Positions 45,976 to 54,649 of a DNA stretch of 64,000 nucleotides are shown here, piece after piece (position 1 is the first letter of the stretch; each line of letters starts with the position of its first letter). Position numbers and translations under genes: made by a program. Source of the DNA: Shewanella frigidimarina (GTDB taxonomy: Bacteria > Pseudomonadota > Gammaproteobacteria > Enterobacterales > Shewanellaceae); assembly GCF_003797125.1 (NCBI RefSeq), contig NZ_RKKE01000002.1, forward strand, positions 533,661 through 597,660, written 5' to 3'. Below the pieces are notes generated by a model. It was not told the DNA's origin and made no database searches. It saw only the letters and a list, made by a program, of their open reading frames with translations.

Positions 45976-46824
45976 TTACTGCGAAGTCAGTTGCAGAACA
46001 ATTTTATGGTATTGCTCATAAAGTGGATGCGACGGATCTGATAGCTCTGGGAAGCGTTGATCGATGGTGATCATATAACGCTCAGCCTGAATCAGTTTAT
46101 TGTCGGCCATTAATACTTTTAAACGAGCCAAAGCAACATCAGCAGTATCTAACTCAATGTCACCTTTTAACGAACCATTAAATGACTGTTTCACTTGTTG
46201 CACCTCCTTGTCATGGCTACGTGATTGCAGCTCTAATGCTTTCTTTTGTACTTCTGCATTTACTTTGGCAGGTGCTGGCGCGGCACTCATTACCGCGGAC
46301 GATTTATCTGCCATTTGAGATTCAATGGTTCCGTTGCTATCAGACCGATTGTTATCAGATGCTTCACTGACTACATCACGATTAACACGTTCACTATTCA
46401 TTGGCGCTGAACTCATCGACAATCCCTGTACGGCAATCGATTCTGCGGCTGTGGCATCTTCAACTGGTGATTCTGTTACTTTAGGTACATCCGATGTCGA
46501 TTTGACCTGCTTAAATGATGACTGCTGAGCAGGTACGCTTTGCTCCGAGTCTGTGCCAAGGTGTTTTTGCAAACTTGGATTTAATATAAATAATCCCGCC
46601 ACCAGCAACACTGAGGCAGCACTTGAGTACACCCAAGCATTGCGTTGCCAGATTGATTTTTTAGTTGAACTCACTTTAGTGACGTTAGCCCCCGAACGCG
46701 CCTTGGCTAATATGGCTTCATCAAGTTCTGCAGAGGGTTGCTCTAATGGTTGTTGATGATAAGCATCTTTGATTTCAGTTTGTAATGCAGTGAACTCTGC
46801 ATCATGATCTTGTTGCTGATTCAT
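45976..46824 (-). CDS. Probable membrane anti-sigma factor
   Basis: A 282-residue single-pass protein. The cytoplasmic N terminus (residues 1-60, acidic, EFTALQTEIKDAYHQQPLEQPSAELDEAILAKARS) could bind a sigma factor. One transmembrane helix lies at about 70-85 (SAASVLLVAGLFIL), and a long periplasmic part is rich in S, A, V and D. Its ATG overlaps the sigma gene stop as ATGA, which is strong evidence for translational coupling and for the anti-sigma role. No zinc-binding HxxxCxxC motif is visible, so it is not a ZAS-type anti-sigma. The identification is from context. Confidence 0.7.
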   Translation of the reverse strand: MNQQQDHDAEFTALQTEIKDAYHQQPLEQPSAELDEAILAKARSGANVTKVSSTKKSIWQRNAWVYSSAASVLLVAGLFILNPSLQKHLGTDSEQSVPAQQSSFKQVKSTSDVPKVTESPVEDATAAESIAVQGLSMSSAPMNSERVNRDVVSEASDNNRSDSNGTIESQMADKSSAVMSAAPAPAKVNAEVQKKALELQSRSHDKEVQQVKQSFNGSLKGDIELDTADVALARLKVLMADNKLIQAERYMITIDQRFPELSDPSHPLYEQYHKIVLQLTSQ

Positions 46825-47459
46825 AATGTTGTCTCCGGCCTTTGATTAGCAATACATTGCTTAATACTCTGATAAGCATAACGAATACGACTTTTAGTTG
46901 CTTCTAAAGTCACATTGGCAATGTCGCTTATCATGGCGGCGGTCATGCCCATTTCAATGTTGAGTAAAAAAGCCTCTTTTTGCACTGCGGGTAACTTAGC
47001 AATGCAACCCTTCATCATATCGGCTTGTTGCTGCTGCTCAACTTGTGGCTCGGGCGAAGCTTGATCGTCGGCTTGTAAGTTGTCCATAGTTTCATCTTCA
47101 CCAAGCGGGGTAACCTTATCGAGAGGCTTAACGGCTCGCACGTGGTCAATCAATAAATTATGGGCAATTTTATATAACCAAGTGGTGAATTTAGCCGTGA
47201 CTTGATATTGCTTCGCCGCATTAATCACCTTACCCCAGGTATCTTGATACAAATCTTCGGCTAGCTGCTGGTCATGTAATTGACGCACAAAATATCGGTA
47301 CAAAGGGCCTTTGTGTTTAAGGTATAAGGCTTCGAACGCGCGTACGTCACCGGCTTGGTAGTCGAGCATCAGTTGCTCGTCACTTCCCACTTGAGGAATT
47401 AATGACTCATCCTTAGGGTGTATTGATGTTGGCACCATTTTATCCTTTTTGTGACGCAT
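46821..47459 (-). CDS. ECF-type RNA polymerase sigma factor
   Basis: A 212-residue sigma-70 family factor of the ECF group. Region 2: FEALYLKHKGPLYRYFVRQLHDQQLAEDLYQDTWGKVINAAKQY ... FTTWLYKIAHNLLIDHVR. A long acidic and glutamine-rich linker separates it from region 4, with LPAVQKEAFLLNIEMGMTAAMISDIANVTLEATKSRIRYAYQSIKQ as the DNA-binding helix-turn-helix. The ATG follows the vWA stop codon directly (TAAATG); an alternative ATG at 47438 has AAGGAT upstream. It lies between a vWA lipoprotein and an anti-sigma gene, a three-gene operon. Confidence 0.92.
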   Translation of the reverse strand: MRHKKDKMVPTSIHPKDESLIPQVGSDEQLMLDYQAGDVRAFEALYLKHKGPLYRYFVRQLHDQQLAEDLYQDTWGKVINAAKQYQVTAKFTTWLYKIAHNLLIDHVRAVKPLDKVTPLGEDETMDNLQADDQASPEPQVEQQQQADMMKGCIAKLPAVQKEAFLLNIEMGMTAAMISDIANVTLEATKSRIRYAYQSIKQCIANQRPETTL

Positions 47460-49316
47460 TTATTGGCTAACCCAACGAGTTTCAGGTTCAGTCATCAAAA
47501 CCTGCTTATCGAGTACACTTGCAGTTTTTAACATTTGCACAAACTCATGGCGATAGCCAAAACGGTCTTGGCCCATTGCAGACTCAGCAAGTGTAATTAA
47601 CTTAGCATAATCAGTATCGTGGACATAATTATTCTGGTTAAGCAGCTGACCAAAACCTGCAACTGCCGCAGCAAATCTAAAATCGTCACTGGCTTGGTGT
47701 AAATGCGTTAGCTGCTGCTCACGGTTAATGGGGTAAGTGATTAATTGACTGTCTTGTTCGCCAATCGCTTTATAACGCAGCTTTAAATAAGCCACTTCAT
47801 TTGTGGTATGTGGATGAACTTTAGCATCATCTATTTGCGTCGATTCTGTGGCGGTATAACGCAGCGGATCAACTAGGCGATTATGGCTGTCGTTATAACG
47901 AATTTCATATAATGCAGTAACAGTATGACCCGCACCAATTTCGCCAGCATCAACAGCATCGTTATTAAAATCACTGCGATTTAACAAGCGATTTTCGTAA
48001 CCAATCAGTCGGTACTCAGACACCACCGCAGGGTTAAACTCAATTTGCACTTTGACATCGTGAGCAATGGTTAACAGTGTGGCACTAAGTTGATCAACCA
48101 GCACTTTTCGTGCTTCATTTAAGGTGTCGATAAAGGCATATTGTCCGTTAGCTTTATTGGATAATTGCTCCAACAAATGGTAGTTGTAACTGGCAGAACC
48201 TGAACCTAGTCCAAAACCAAGTGTTGATAAGCCAATACCCTTTTTGCTTTGACTGGCAACGAAATCGACCAATTGCTGATGATCTGTCATCCCCAAGTTA
48301 AAGTCACCGTCGGTGGCTAATATGACTCGGTTACTGCCGTTTTCGATAAAGTGCTTTTGCGCTAATTGATACGCCAACTGAATACCTTGGCTACCGTTAG
48401 TGCCACCTTGCGCGCTTAACTGACTTAGGGCTGTTTTAATGGCGGTAAAGTCATTACCTGCGACGCCGTCAAGGACGACACCGCTGGCACCGGCGTACAC
48501 CACAATCGATACTTTATCTTGCGCCGATAATTGCTGACTCAGCATTAGCATGGCTTGTTTCAATAATGGTAATTTATCAGCAGACGACATAGAGCCTGAC
48601 ACATCAAGTAATAACACCAAGTTACTTGCGCCAAGCTTATCAGGCGCAACATCAAACCCTTTAAGGCCAATACGTAATAACTGAGTATCTGCATTGTAAG
48701 GTGATGGTGCTAATTCAGTATTGACACTAAATGGCTGCTCAGAGTTTGTCGGTACTGGGTAGTCATAGCTGAAGTAATTGACTAACTCTTCTACCCTAAC
48801 GGTATTCTTAGTCGGTAGTTGGCCTTGATTGATTAATCTGCGCGTAGTGCTGTAACTGCCAGTATCAACATCAATTGAAAATGTCGATACCGGTGTTTCG
48901 CCAGCAACCATATTGCCGTTTTGCACTACCGACTCAAACTTATCATTAATCGTTGGTGCCAAAGAGAAATTGCGGTCACTTACGCTAACATGCTGAGAAC
49001 TCACAATACGCTGCGCCATTGACGATGCCATGACTTTAGCACTGCGAGGTAGCTCATTTGAGCCTTGGTATAAATCAGCCTGTGGTTCAGACGCCATCAC
49101 TAAGCCTGCTACCTCAGATAACTCGGAACGCGCTTGTGCAGAAGAATCCGTTTTACTCGCGGATTGAATTTTAGAAGCGGGCTGATTTTTAGAAGTAGAT
49201 TGGGGCTGACTTTGTTTCGCACTGTCTTTGGATTCTTGCGCACAACCACTGATAATAATCGCACTAATCACGATGGCTAAGGCGCTGCGAGTGAGTTGTT
49301 TATGGGTATTGTTCAT
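47460..49316 (-). CDS. vWA-domain lipoprotein (YfbK-like)
   Basis: A 618-residue lipoprotein. The signal ends IIISGC (cysteine about residue 25), followed by a Q/S/K/A-rich disordered region. An N-terminal von-Willebrand-binding segment has TFSIDVDTGSYSTTRRLINQGQLP and VRVEELVNYFSYDYPVP. The vWA domain has a MIDAS motif DVSGSMSSADKLPLLKQAM and ILATDGDFNLGMTD. A DUF3520-like C-terminal part has LIGYENRLLNRSDFNNDAVDAGEIGAGHTVTALYEI. The order lipoprotein-sigma-anti-sigma suggests a surface or periplasmic sensor feeding the ECF factor. AGAGGA precedes the ATG. Confidence 0.88.
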   Translation of the reverse strand: MNNTHKQLTRSALAIVISAIIISGCAQESKDSAKQSQPQSTSKNQPASKIQSASKTDSSAQARSELSEVAGLVMASEPQADLYQGSNELPRSAKVMASSMAQRIVSSQHVSVSDRNFSLAPTINDKFESVVQNGNMVAGETPVSTFSIDVDTGSYSTTRRLINQGQLPTKNTVRVEELVNYFSYDYPVPTNSEQPFSVNTELAPSPYNADTQLLRIGLKGFDVAPDKLGASNLVLLLDVSGSMSSADKLPLLKQAMLMLSQQLSAQDKVSIVVYAGASGVVLDGVAGNDFTAIKTALSQLSAQGGTNGSQGIQLAYQLAQKHFIENGSNRVILATDGDFNLGMTDHQQLVDFVASQSKKGIGLSTLGFGLGSGSASYNYHLLEQLSNKANGQYAFIDTLNEARKVLVDQLSATLLTIAHDVKVQIEFNPAVVSEYRLIGYENRLLNRSDFNNDAVDAGEIGAGHTVTALYEIRYNDSHNRLVDPLRYTATESTQIDDAKVHPHTTNEVAYLKLRYKAIGEQDSQLITYPINREQQLTHLHQASDDFRFAAAVAGFGQLLNQNNYVHDTDYAKLITLAESAMGQDRFGYRHEFVQMLKTASVLDKQVLMTEPETRWVSQ

Positions 49317-49621
49317 GGTTATTCCTCTAATCTATCGACTGATTTATTCATATTGGCCGCATCAACACAGTGACCTTGCATACAGCTAATAACGAGCGCG
49401 ATAAGTAAAAGGGTTATTTATATACAATGTGTTTAAGTAGTTTTCGTATTTAGAAACTGAGTGTTAGCCTCAAGAAACACTGAAATGCAGCCAACAGAGC
49501 ACGGCTTATGCTATTATCTAGCACCTTTTTTATCGCCTTAATATTGACGTTAACAGCCGCTGTACCCTACTGAGCGAGTTAACTAAATATACTAATAGAA
49601 TAAGTACGTTAAGGAGTTAAC
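49317..49621. other. Divergent promoter region between the vWA operon and purE
   Basis: No coding frame. AAGGAG precedes purE. I looked for a PUR box (GCAAACG-N-CGTTTGC type) and found no good match. Confidence 0.4.
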
Positions 49622-50113
49622 ATGCAAGCCCTAGTTGCTGTTGTAATGGGTTCGAAAAGTGATTGGCCGACAATGGAAGCCGCCGCTGAGATTATGGATA
49701 AGTTACAAGTGCCTTATCATGTTGAAGTTGTTTCAGCTCACAGAACACCAGACAAGCTAATGGAATTTGCAAGTTCTGCTGCAGATAAAGGCTATAAAGT
49801 CATTATTGGTGGCGCAGGCGGAGCAGCCCATTTACCAGGCATGATCGCCTCTAAAACGCGTTTGCCAGTATTGGGAGTCCCAGTACAAAGCAAGGCGCTA
49901 TCTGGCATGGACAGTCTATTGTCTATTGTACAAATGCCTAAAGGGATTGCCGTTGGCACCTTGGCTATCGGTACGGCTGGTGCGTTTAACGCAGGTTTAC
50001 TTGCTAGCCAAATTTTGGCGATTACCGATGCCGCTTTAGCTGAGCGTTTAGAAGCATTTCGTGATGAGCAGACTCGCTCGATCCTTGATAATCCCGATCC
50101 GAGAGAAGACTAA
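49622..50113 (+). CDS. purE: N5-carboxyaminoimidazole ribonucleotide mutase
   Basis: PurE converts N5-CAIR to CAIR in purine synthesis. The 163-residue protein has the phosphate-binding loop [12 protein letters not shown], the substrate motif [12 protein letters not shown], and [54 protein letters not shown] in order. Its last base overlaps the purK start (TAATG), indicating coupling. AAGGAG lies before the ATG. Confidence 0.97.
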   Translation: MQALVAVVMGSKSDWPTMEAAAEIMDKLQVPYHVEVVSAHRTPDKLMEFASSAADKGYKVIIGGAGGAAHLPGMIASKTRLPVLGVPVQSKALSGMDSLLSIVQMPKGIAVGTLAIGTAGAFNAGLLASQILAITDAALAERLEAFRDEQTRSILDNPDPRED

Positions 50114-51195
50114 TGACGTTGCCAAAAAATCTATGGGTATTGGGTGACGGTCAATTAGGCGCCATGCTCAGTCATGCTGGCCAACCGTTAGGCATTAATG
50201 TGCGCCCAGTCGATATTATGACGCCATCAGATGCACAATTACCGCTAGAAGCTGACGACATCATTACCGCTGAACGCGAGCAATGGCCTGAGTCGCAGTT
50301 AAGTTTACAACTCAGCCAACATCCACATTTTATCAATGGCCCTGTATTTGGTCGTTTAGCGGATCGTTTTAGCCAAAAAAGTCTGCTCGATGAATTAGCC
50401 GTCGCCACATCACCATGGCAATTAGTTGATGATAATACCAGCACAGAGGCGCTACATCAGGCTTATGGTGAACGGGTATTATTAAAACGGCGCACTGGTG
50501 GTTATGACGGTAAAGGCCAACATTGGCTTAAGCAGGCAGAAGCAACAACCATCCCTGCCGATTGGCGTAATGAAGCCATTGCAGAACAAGCGATTAACTT
50601 TGATGAAGAAGTGTCACTAGTCGGTGTACGCACCCAGGATGGCCGCTGTTTATTTTATCCACTGACACTTAACCTGCATCAAGACGGTATTTTAATGGCA
50701 TCTATCGCGCCTTTAAGCCGCTTAGCGCCTTTGCAAGCTGAATCAGAAGACATGTTGAGCAAGGTGATGCATGGCCTTGAATACGTGGGTGTGATGGCAA
50801 TGGAATGTTTCCGTGTTGGCGAACACTTAATGGTCAATGAGTTAGCGCCGCGGGTGCATAATTCTGGCCATTGGACTCAAGCGGGCTGCCACATTAACCA
50901 GTTTGAATTGCACTTGCGTGCATTGTGTAATTTACCTTTGCATCAACCACAGGTTAATTTCCAATGTGTGATGGTTAACCTAATTGGTGTCGCTAAAGAC
51001 GACCGCTGGTTAAGCCTGCCAAATGCCGAACTGTTTTGGTACAACAAAGACGTTCGTGTTGGTCGTAAAGTAGGTCACTTGAACCTGTCTGTGCATAATA
51101 AAGCGATGTTAGATGACAGCATTAGCCACTTAAAAGTGTGGATGCCACAGCAATATCAAGCACCATTAGATTGGATTTTGGCAGAGTTTGCTTAA
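50113..51195 (+). CDS. purK: N5-carboxyaminoimidazole ribonucleotide synthase
   Basis: PurK is the ATP-grasp enzyme that makes N5-CAIR from AIR and bicarbonate. The 360-residue protein has the opening WVLGDGQLGAMLSHAG, LLKRRTGGYDGKGQ (ATP-binding loop), EEVSLVGVR and MVNELAPRVHNSGHWTQAGCHINQFELHLRALCNLPL (metal and substrate motif). Start overlaps purE by one base. The last third is slightly divergent from E. coli, as is usual for Shewanella. A strong terminator follows, so purEK is a two-gene operon. Confidence 0.97.
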   Translation: MTLPKNLWVLGDGQLGAMLSHAGQPLGINVRPVDIMTPSDAQLPLEADDIITAEREQWPESQLSLQLSQHPHFINGPVFGRLADRFSQKSLLDELAVATSPWQLVDDNTSTEALHQAYGERVLLKRRTGGYDGKGQHWLKQAEATTIPADWRNEAIAEQAINFDEEVSLVGVRTQDGRCLFYPLTLNLHQDGILMASIAPLSRLAPLQAESEDMLSKVMHGLEYVGVMAMECFRVGEHLMVNELAPRVHNSGHWTQAGCHINQFELHLRALCNLPLHQPQVNFQCVMVNLIGVAKDDRWLSLPNAELFWYNKDVRVGRKVGHLNLSVHNKAMLDDSISHLKVWMPQQYQAPLDWILAEFA

Positions 51196-51288
51196 TAGAT
51201 TGGTTAAACAAGCGGGTTTAATTAGTTTGTAAAATCAATTAAACAAGTCATCAAATCTGTTTCTTAGGGCTTTACCTAAAGACACACG

Positions 51289-51316
51289 AAAAAAGGAGCC
51301 TAGGCTCCTTTTTTGT
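51289..51316 (+). terminator. Terminator after purEK
   Basis: Perfect palindrome AAAAAAGGAGCC / GGCTCCTTTTTT ending in TTTTTTG, about 95 bases after the purK stop. Confidence 0.9.
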
Positions 51317-51444
51317 TATTGATTTTTGGTGATTAATTTTTGGTGATTGAATTATTTCTTATGATTGAATAGCTAGGAATTTCGCTTAAAACGCTAATCA
51401 TTGTTCGCCGTCATCAGTAAACCGATACACAAAGTCACTCAGAC

Positions 51445-52062
51445 TTAATCAAAAAATACTCGCCATAACCACGACGAATCTAAATCTTCTTTGCATTGAT
51501 GATACTGCGCAGCGTAGCGTTTTGAACGTTTGTCGACTTTATTGGCTACAGGCGTTAACCATCTTTTGGCTTTATAGCTACCACGCTTATAGCCGCCCCA
51601 ACCTTCGTGATAATTTAAGTATTGGTTTTTAGCATCCCACTTTGATACGCCATTAATTTTATGGGTTTTGTAAATAAACCAGCCCATAAAGTCCATCGCA
51701 TCATCAAAATCACTGCGGCTAGACCAACTATTACCGGTTTCGCGAACGTAGTCGTCCCACGTCATGGTTTTAGCTTGTGCGTAGCCATAGGCATCGCTGG
51801 CTCGTCCAGTGGGGATAAAACCTAAAAAGTATTCCATAGGTGGTGCGGCATTGTGTTTGAAGGAACTTTCTTGATACATCATCGCTAAAGGAACATGTAC
51901 TGGTACGCCCCATTTTTCACGGGTGTCTACTGCGGCTTCATACCAAGAACGGTGTTCTTTAAAAATCGAACACAGATTATCAGGCTCTTTCGGAGGCGAG
52001 GTGGCACAACCCGCTAATGACAGTAATGCAATTGCGCTAACAACACCTAAAAAAAACTTCAT
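51445..52062 (-). CDS. SLT-domain lipoprotein (putative lytic transglycosylase)
   Basis: A 205-residue lipoprotein with signal ending SLAGC (cysteine residue 19). The central part has VPLAMMYQESSFKHNAAPP, whose MYQESSF carries the catalytic glutamate position of SLT-type transglycosylases, then GRASDAYGYAQAKTMTWDDY and YHEGWGGYKRGSYKAKRWLT. Such enzymes cleave the peptidoglycan glycan strand. The missing classical GLMQ is replaced here by a YGYAQ-type loop, so activity is inferred. It is monocistronic and 188 bases from the gshA-linked lipoprotein. Confidence 0.82.
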   Translation of the reverse strand: MKFFLGVVSAIALLSLAGCATSPPKEPDNLCSIFKEHRSWYEAAVDTREKWGVPVHVPLAMMYQESSFKHNAAPPMEYFLGFIPTGRASDAYGYAQAKTMTWDDYVRETGNSWSSRSDFDDAMDFMGWFIYKTHKINGVSKWDAKNQYLNYHEGWGGYKRGSYKAKRWLTPVANKVDKRSKRYAAQYHQCKEDLDSSWLWRVFFD

Positions 52063-52249
52063 AACACCTCTACCAGTACCTAAGATATTGATTCTGGACT
52101 CAGTTTTACATCAATTAAAAATCAATGCAATTATCCTTACATTTTTTTGTTGCATTGTTTTATACAGGAACAGGCATTCTTTCAACAATGCGCCTCAAAC
52201 TGAAAAGATTGAGTGACCCTGATTGAGCACATAATTGATGGAGTGGGTA

Positions 52250-52684
52250 TTAACGTTTCATTTCACATTGATGAGATTCTGTTTGCCAAATAATTGGCTG
52301 CCAGTAGCCCTGATTTTGACCAATATAGATTTTATCGGTATTGAATTGAGCTGCAATATGATAGCGCTGATCGAGCTCAACATTGACAGTAAACACTTTC
52401 ACTTTACGGGCTGATAATGACACTTTTAATTCTGGTGAGTTAATCAGCTCTGCCACTGTAAATGCATGCTCGCCTGGCGATAATAGGTAATTGGGCCTTG
52501 AAATAACGGCAACGCCATCCAAGTGAGTGACCACGACACGGTATAAGTTGGCACTGTTATCGGGCGCTAAATAACTCGATACAGTACCGCACTCTACCAT
52601 TTCATCTGGCGATGAAGCACAGCCATGTAAAGCTAATGCCACAACCGCTACAAGCAGTGCTCGCCAAGATGAATAAACTTGCAT
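52250..52684 (-). CDS. Lipoprotein of unknown function coupled to gshA
   Basis: A 144-residue lipoprotein: signal MQVYSSWRALLVAVVALALHGC. The mature part, with FTVAELINSPELKVSLSARKVKVFTVNVELDQRYHIAAQFN, looks beta-rich, but I do not recognise the family. It starts two bases after the gshA stop codon, so it must be translated from the gshA transcript. That placement hints at a redox or envelope role but proves nothing. Confidence 0.75.
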   Translation of the reverse strand: MQVYSSWRALLVAVVALALHGCASSPDEMVECGTVSSYLAPDNSANLYRVVVTHLDGVAVISRPNYLLSPGEHAFTVAELINSPELKVSLSARKVKVFTVNVELDQRYHIAAQFNTDKIYIGQNQGYWQPIIWQTESHQCEMKR

Positions 52685-52686
52685 GA

Positions 52687-54306
52687 TTACTTCGCCTCGA
52701 AAGTGCCTGCTGGAACAACATCACTAAAATAATGAGCGAGGAACGTCGCAAAATTATCTTGTGGTTGAGCTTCTAAACTGTGCTGCTCAAGCAAAGACTT
52801 TTTAGCTTCGTTTTCATAGCCTTGTTCGACTTCATCGCTTAATGGGTAATGGCTTAAAAATTCATGATAATCATTTGCCAGTTGTTTAACCCACACGCTA
52901 TGGTCGGTGCCTTTAACCACAACTTCGTTTATCACCCGGCCCGATAACGTTTTATCTGGATCATCGATAGCTTCAGACCACGTGCTTAAGGCTGTTTGGT
53001 AAGCATGGCTATCATCACCATCGAGTAGCTTCGCAATTGTGTTTAATTGCCCAAATAACTCGTGCATCCATTGCGTTAGGCTAATGGTCTTACCGTTGCG
53101 TTGTAATTCAAGTCCAGGTTTACGACCTTCTAATACTACGGCTTTCAAGTTAGCGGCAATCTCTGCGTCGCCGACGGCATCAGTATCCTCAGATGGCGAC
53201 AATAAGCAGTACAATAAAAATAGATCAAGAAAACGCACTTGAGTTGCATCTATCCCTACTGGGCTAAATGGATTAACGTCTAAGGCACGTACTTCAATGT
53301 ACTCAACGCCTGCACGTGCTAATGCTTGTGAAGGTTTCTCGCCCTTTTGGGTGACACGTTTTGCACGGATTGGTGCATAAAATTCATTTTCAATCTGCAA
53401 AATATTACTATTGAGTTGGCGGAATTCACCGTCGACATTAATACCAATCTTTTCAAACTTTTTCGATGGCATTTTAATTGCTGCGCCGACGCCTTCAAGG
53501 TAATCAGGCAATGAGTTGTAGCTAATATTAAGCGTGTCTTGTTCTTTGTTGGTATAGCCTAAATCACTCATGCGCAATGAAGTTGCATAAGGAAGGTATA
53601 AGGTCCCTTTACCGGTTTTTTTAAATTCAAAATCGACGTCTTGATCTTTTATAAATGAACTACATAATGCCGGCGTTGACCCAAACAAATACGGTAACAC
53701 CCACACTAAACGACGGTAGTTACGGATCAATCCAAAATAAGATTCTGAGATAAAGTCTTCAAAGCTAATATTTTTACTGCAACAAGCGGCACCATTGGTC
53801 ATCTTGTCATCATACAAACGTTGCCATAAATCTTGCGACACCGAAAAGTTAAAATGAACCCCAGAAATGATCTGCATTAATGCACCATAACGATGGGTTA
53901 ACCCTTTACGATATAAGGTTTTCATTTTACCGTTATTGGAGTTGCCATATCGTGCTACAGGGATATCACTGACTTCACCTACGTAACATGGCATGCTGAC
54001 AGGCCACAATTTTTGGCCGTTAAGGTTACGCACACTGTAAGCGTGAGTTTGCGTTAACCCTTCGAGCAAATCATCAATACTATGACTCACTGGCGTAATA
54101 AATTCTAATAAGGCTTCGCTGTAATCAGTGGTAATGCGCGAATGGGTCAGAGCAGAACCGAGCGCTTCTGGGTGTCCGTCTTGTGCTAAATGGCCGTTTT
54201 CATCAATACGCAATGCTTCACGTTCAATACCACGTAACATGCCCAATAAAGCCTCACGGCCTTGAGTGTCGCTTAAGTGTTCGACTTTTTCATTGAAAGA
54301 CTTCAA
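52687..54306 (-). CDS. gshA: Glutamate-cysteine ligase
   Basis: GshA makes gamma-glutamylcysteine, the first step of glutathione synthesis. The 539-residue length fits the gammaproteobacterial type I enzyme. Motifs: GIEREALRIDENGHLA at the N terminus, TTDYSEALLEFITP, VARYGNSNNGKMKTLYRKGLTHRYG, QIISGVHFNFSVS and YIEVRALDVNPFSPVGID. It starts with TTG at 54306 about seven bases after AGAGAG. The next gene, a lipoprotein, follows two bases later. Confidence 0.96.
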   Translation of the reverse strand: MKSFNEKVEHLSDTQGREALLGMLRGIEREALRIDENGHLAQDGHPEALGSALTHSRITTDYSEALLEFITPVSHSIDDLLEGLTQTHAYSVRNLNGQKLWPVSMPCYVGEVSDIPVARYGNSNNGKMKTLYRKGLTHRYGALMQIISGVHFNFSVSQDLWQRLYDDKMTNGAACCSKNISFEDFISESYFGLIRNYRRLVWVLPYLFGSTPALCSSFIKDQDVDFEFKKTGKGTLYLPYATSLRMSDLGYTNKEQDTLNISYNSLPDYLEGVGAAIKMPSKKFEKIGINVDGEFRQLNSNILQIENEFYAPIRAKRVTQKGEKPSQALARAGVEYIEVRALDVNPFSPVGIDATQVRFLDLFLLYCLLSPSEDTDAVGDAEIAANLKAVVLEGRKPGLELQRNGKTISLTQWMHELFGQLNTIAKLLDGDDSHAYQTALSTWSEAIDDPDKTLSGRVINEVVVKGTDHSVWVKQLANDYHEFLSHYPLSDEVEQGYENEAKKSLLEQHSLEAQPQDNFATFLAHYFSDVVPAGTFEAK

Positions 54307-54536
54307 TTTACTACTCTCTTTTATGGATTCGCATTGCGAGTAAACAGCTAGACCTGATAATAAACGAGATTATTACTGAAAACGCGAAAAAAAATGTAAC
54401 TCAGTATAATTAGCGTGTTTATGGGTGTTAAATTAAAAACGGCAACATAAGTCGTCACCGTTGATTGAGCCTCAAACATTATCTTTTATTTGCCAAAAAA
54501 CCGACATCGTATGATATTACGATTAAAGCACATAAT

Positions 54537-54571
54537 TTAGCTCAATCTATATTTACAACAGATTGAGCTAA
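54537..54571. terminator. Perfect 12-bp inverted repeat downstream of the M16 protease gene
   Basis: Arms TTAGCTCAATCT and AGATTGAGCTAA with an 11-base loop, 79 bases past the M16 stop. It lacks a T-tract, so it may be a Rho-assisted end or an mRNA 3' stabiliser. Confidence 0.4.
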
Positions 54572-54649
54572 GGACATATCTCATGTATATGAGGCTAACA
54601 TTAGCTTATTTCAAGGCTAGTGTTAACCCTAGTAGTAGCAAGTGTTCAA

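Noticed and set aside
49317..49621. PurR operator upstream of purE
   Set aside because: No acceptable match to the 16-bp PUR box palindrome was found.
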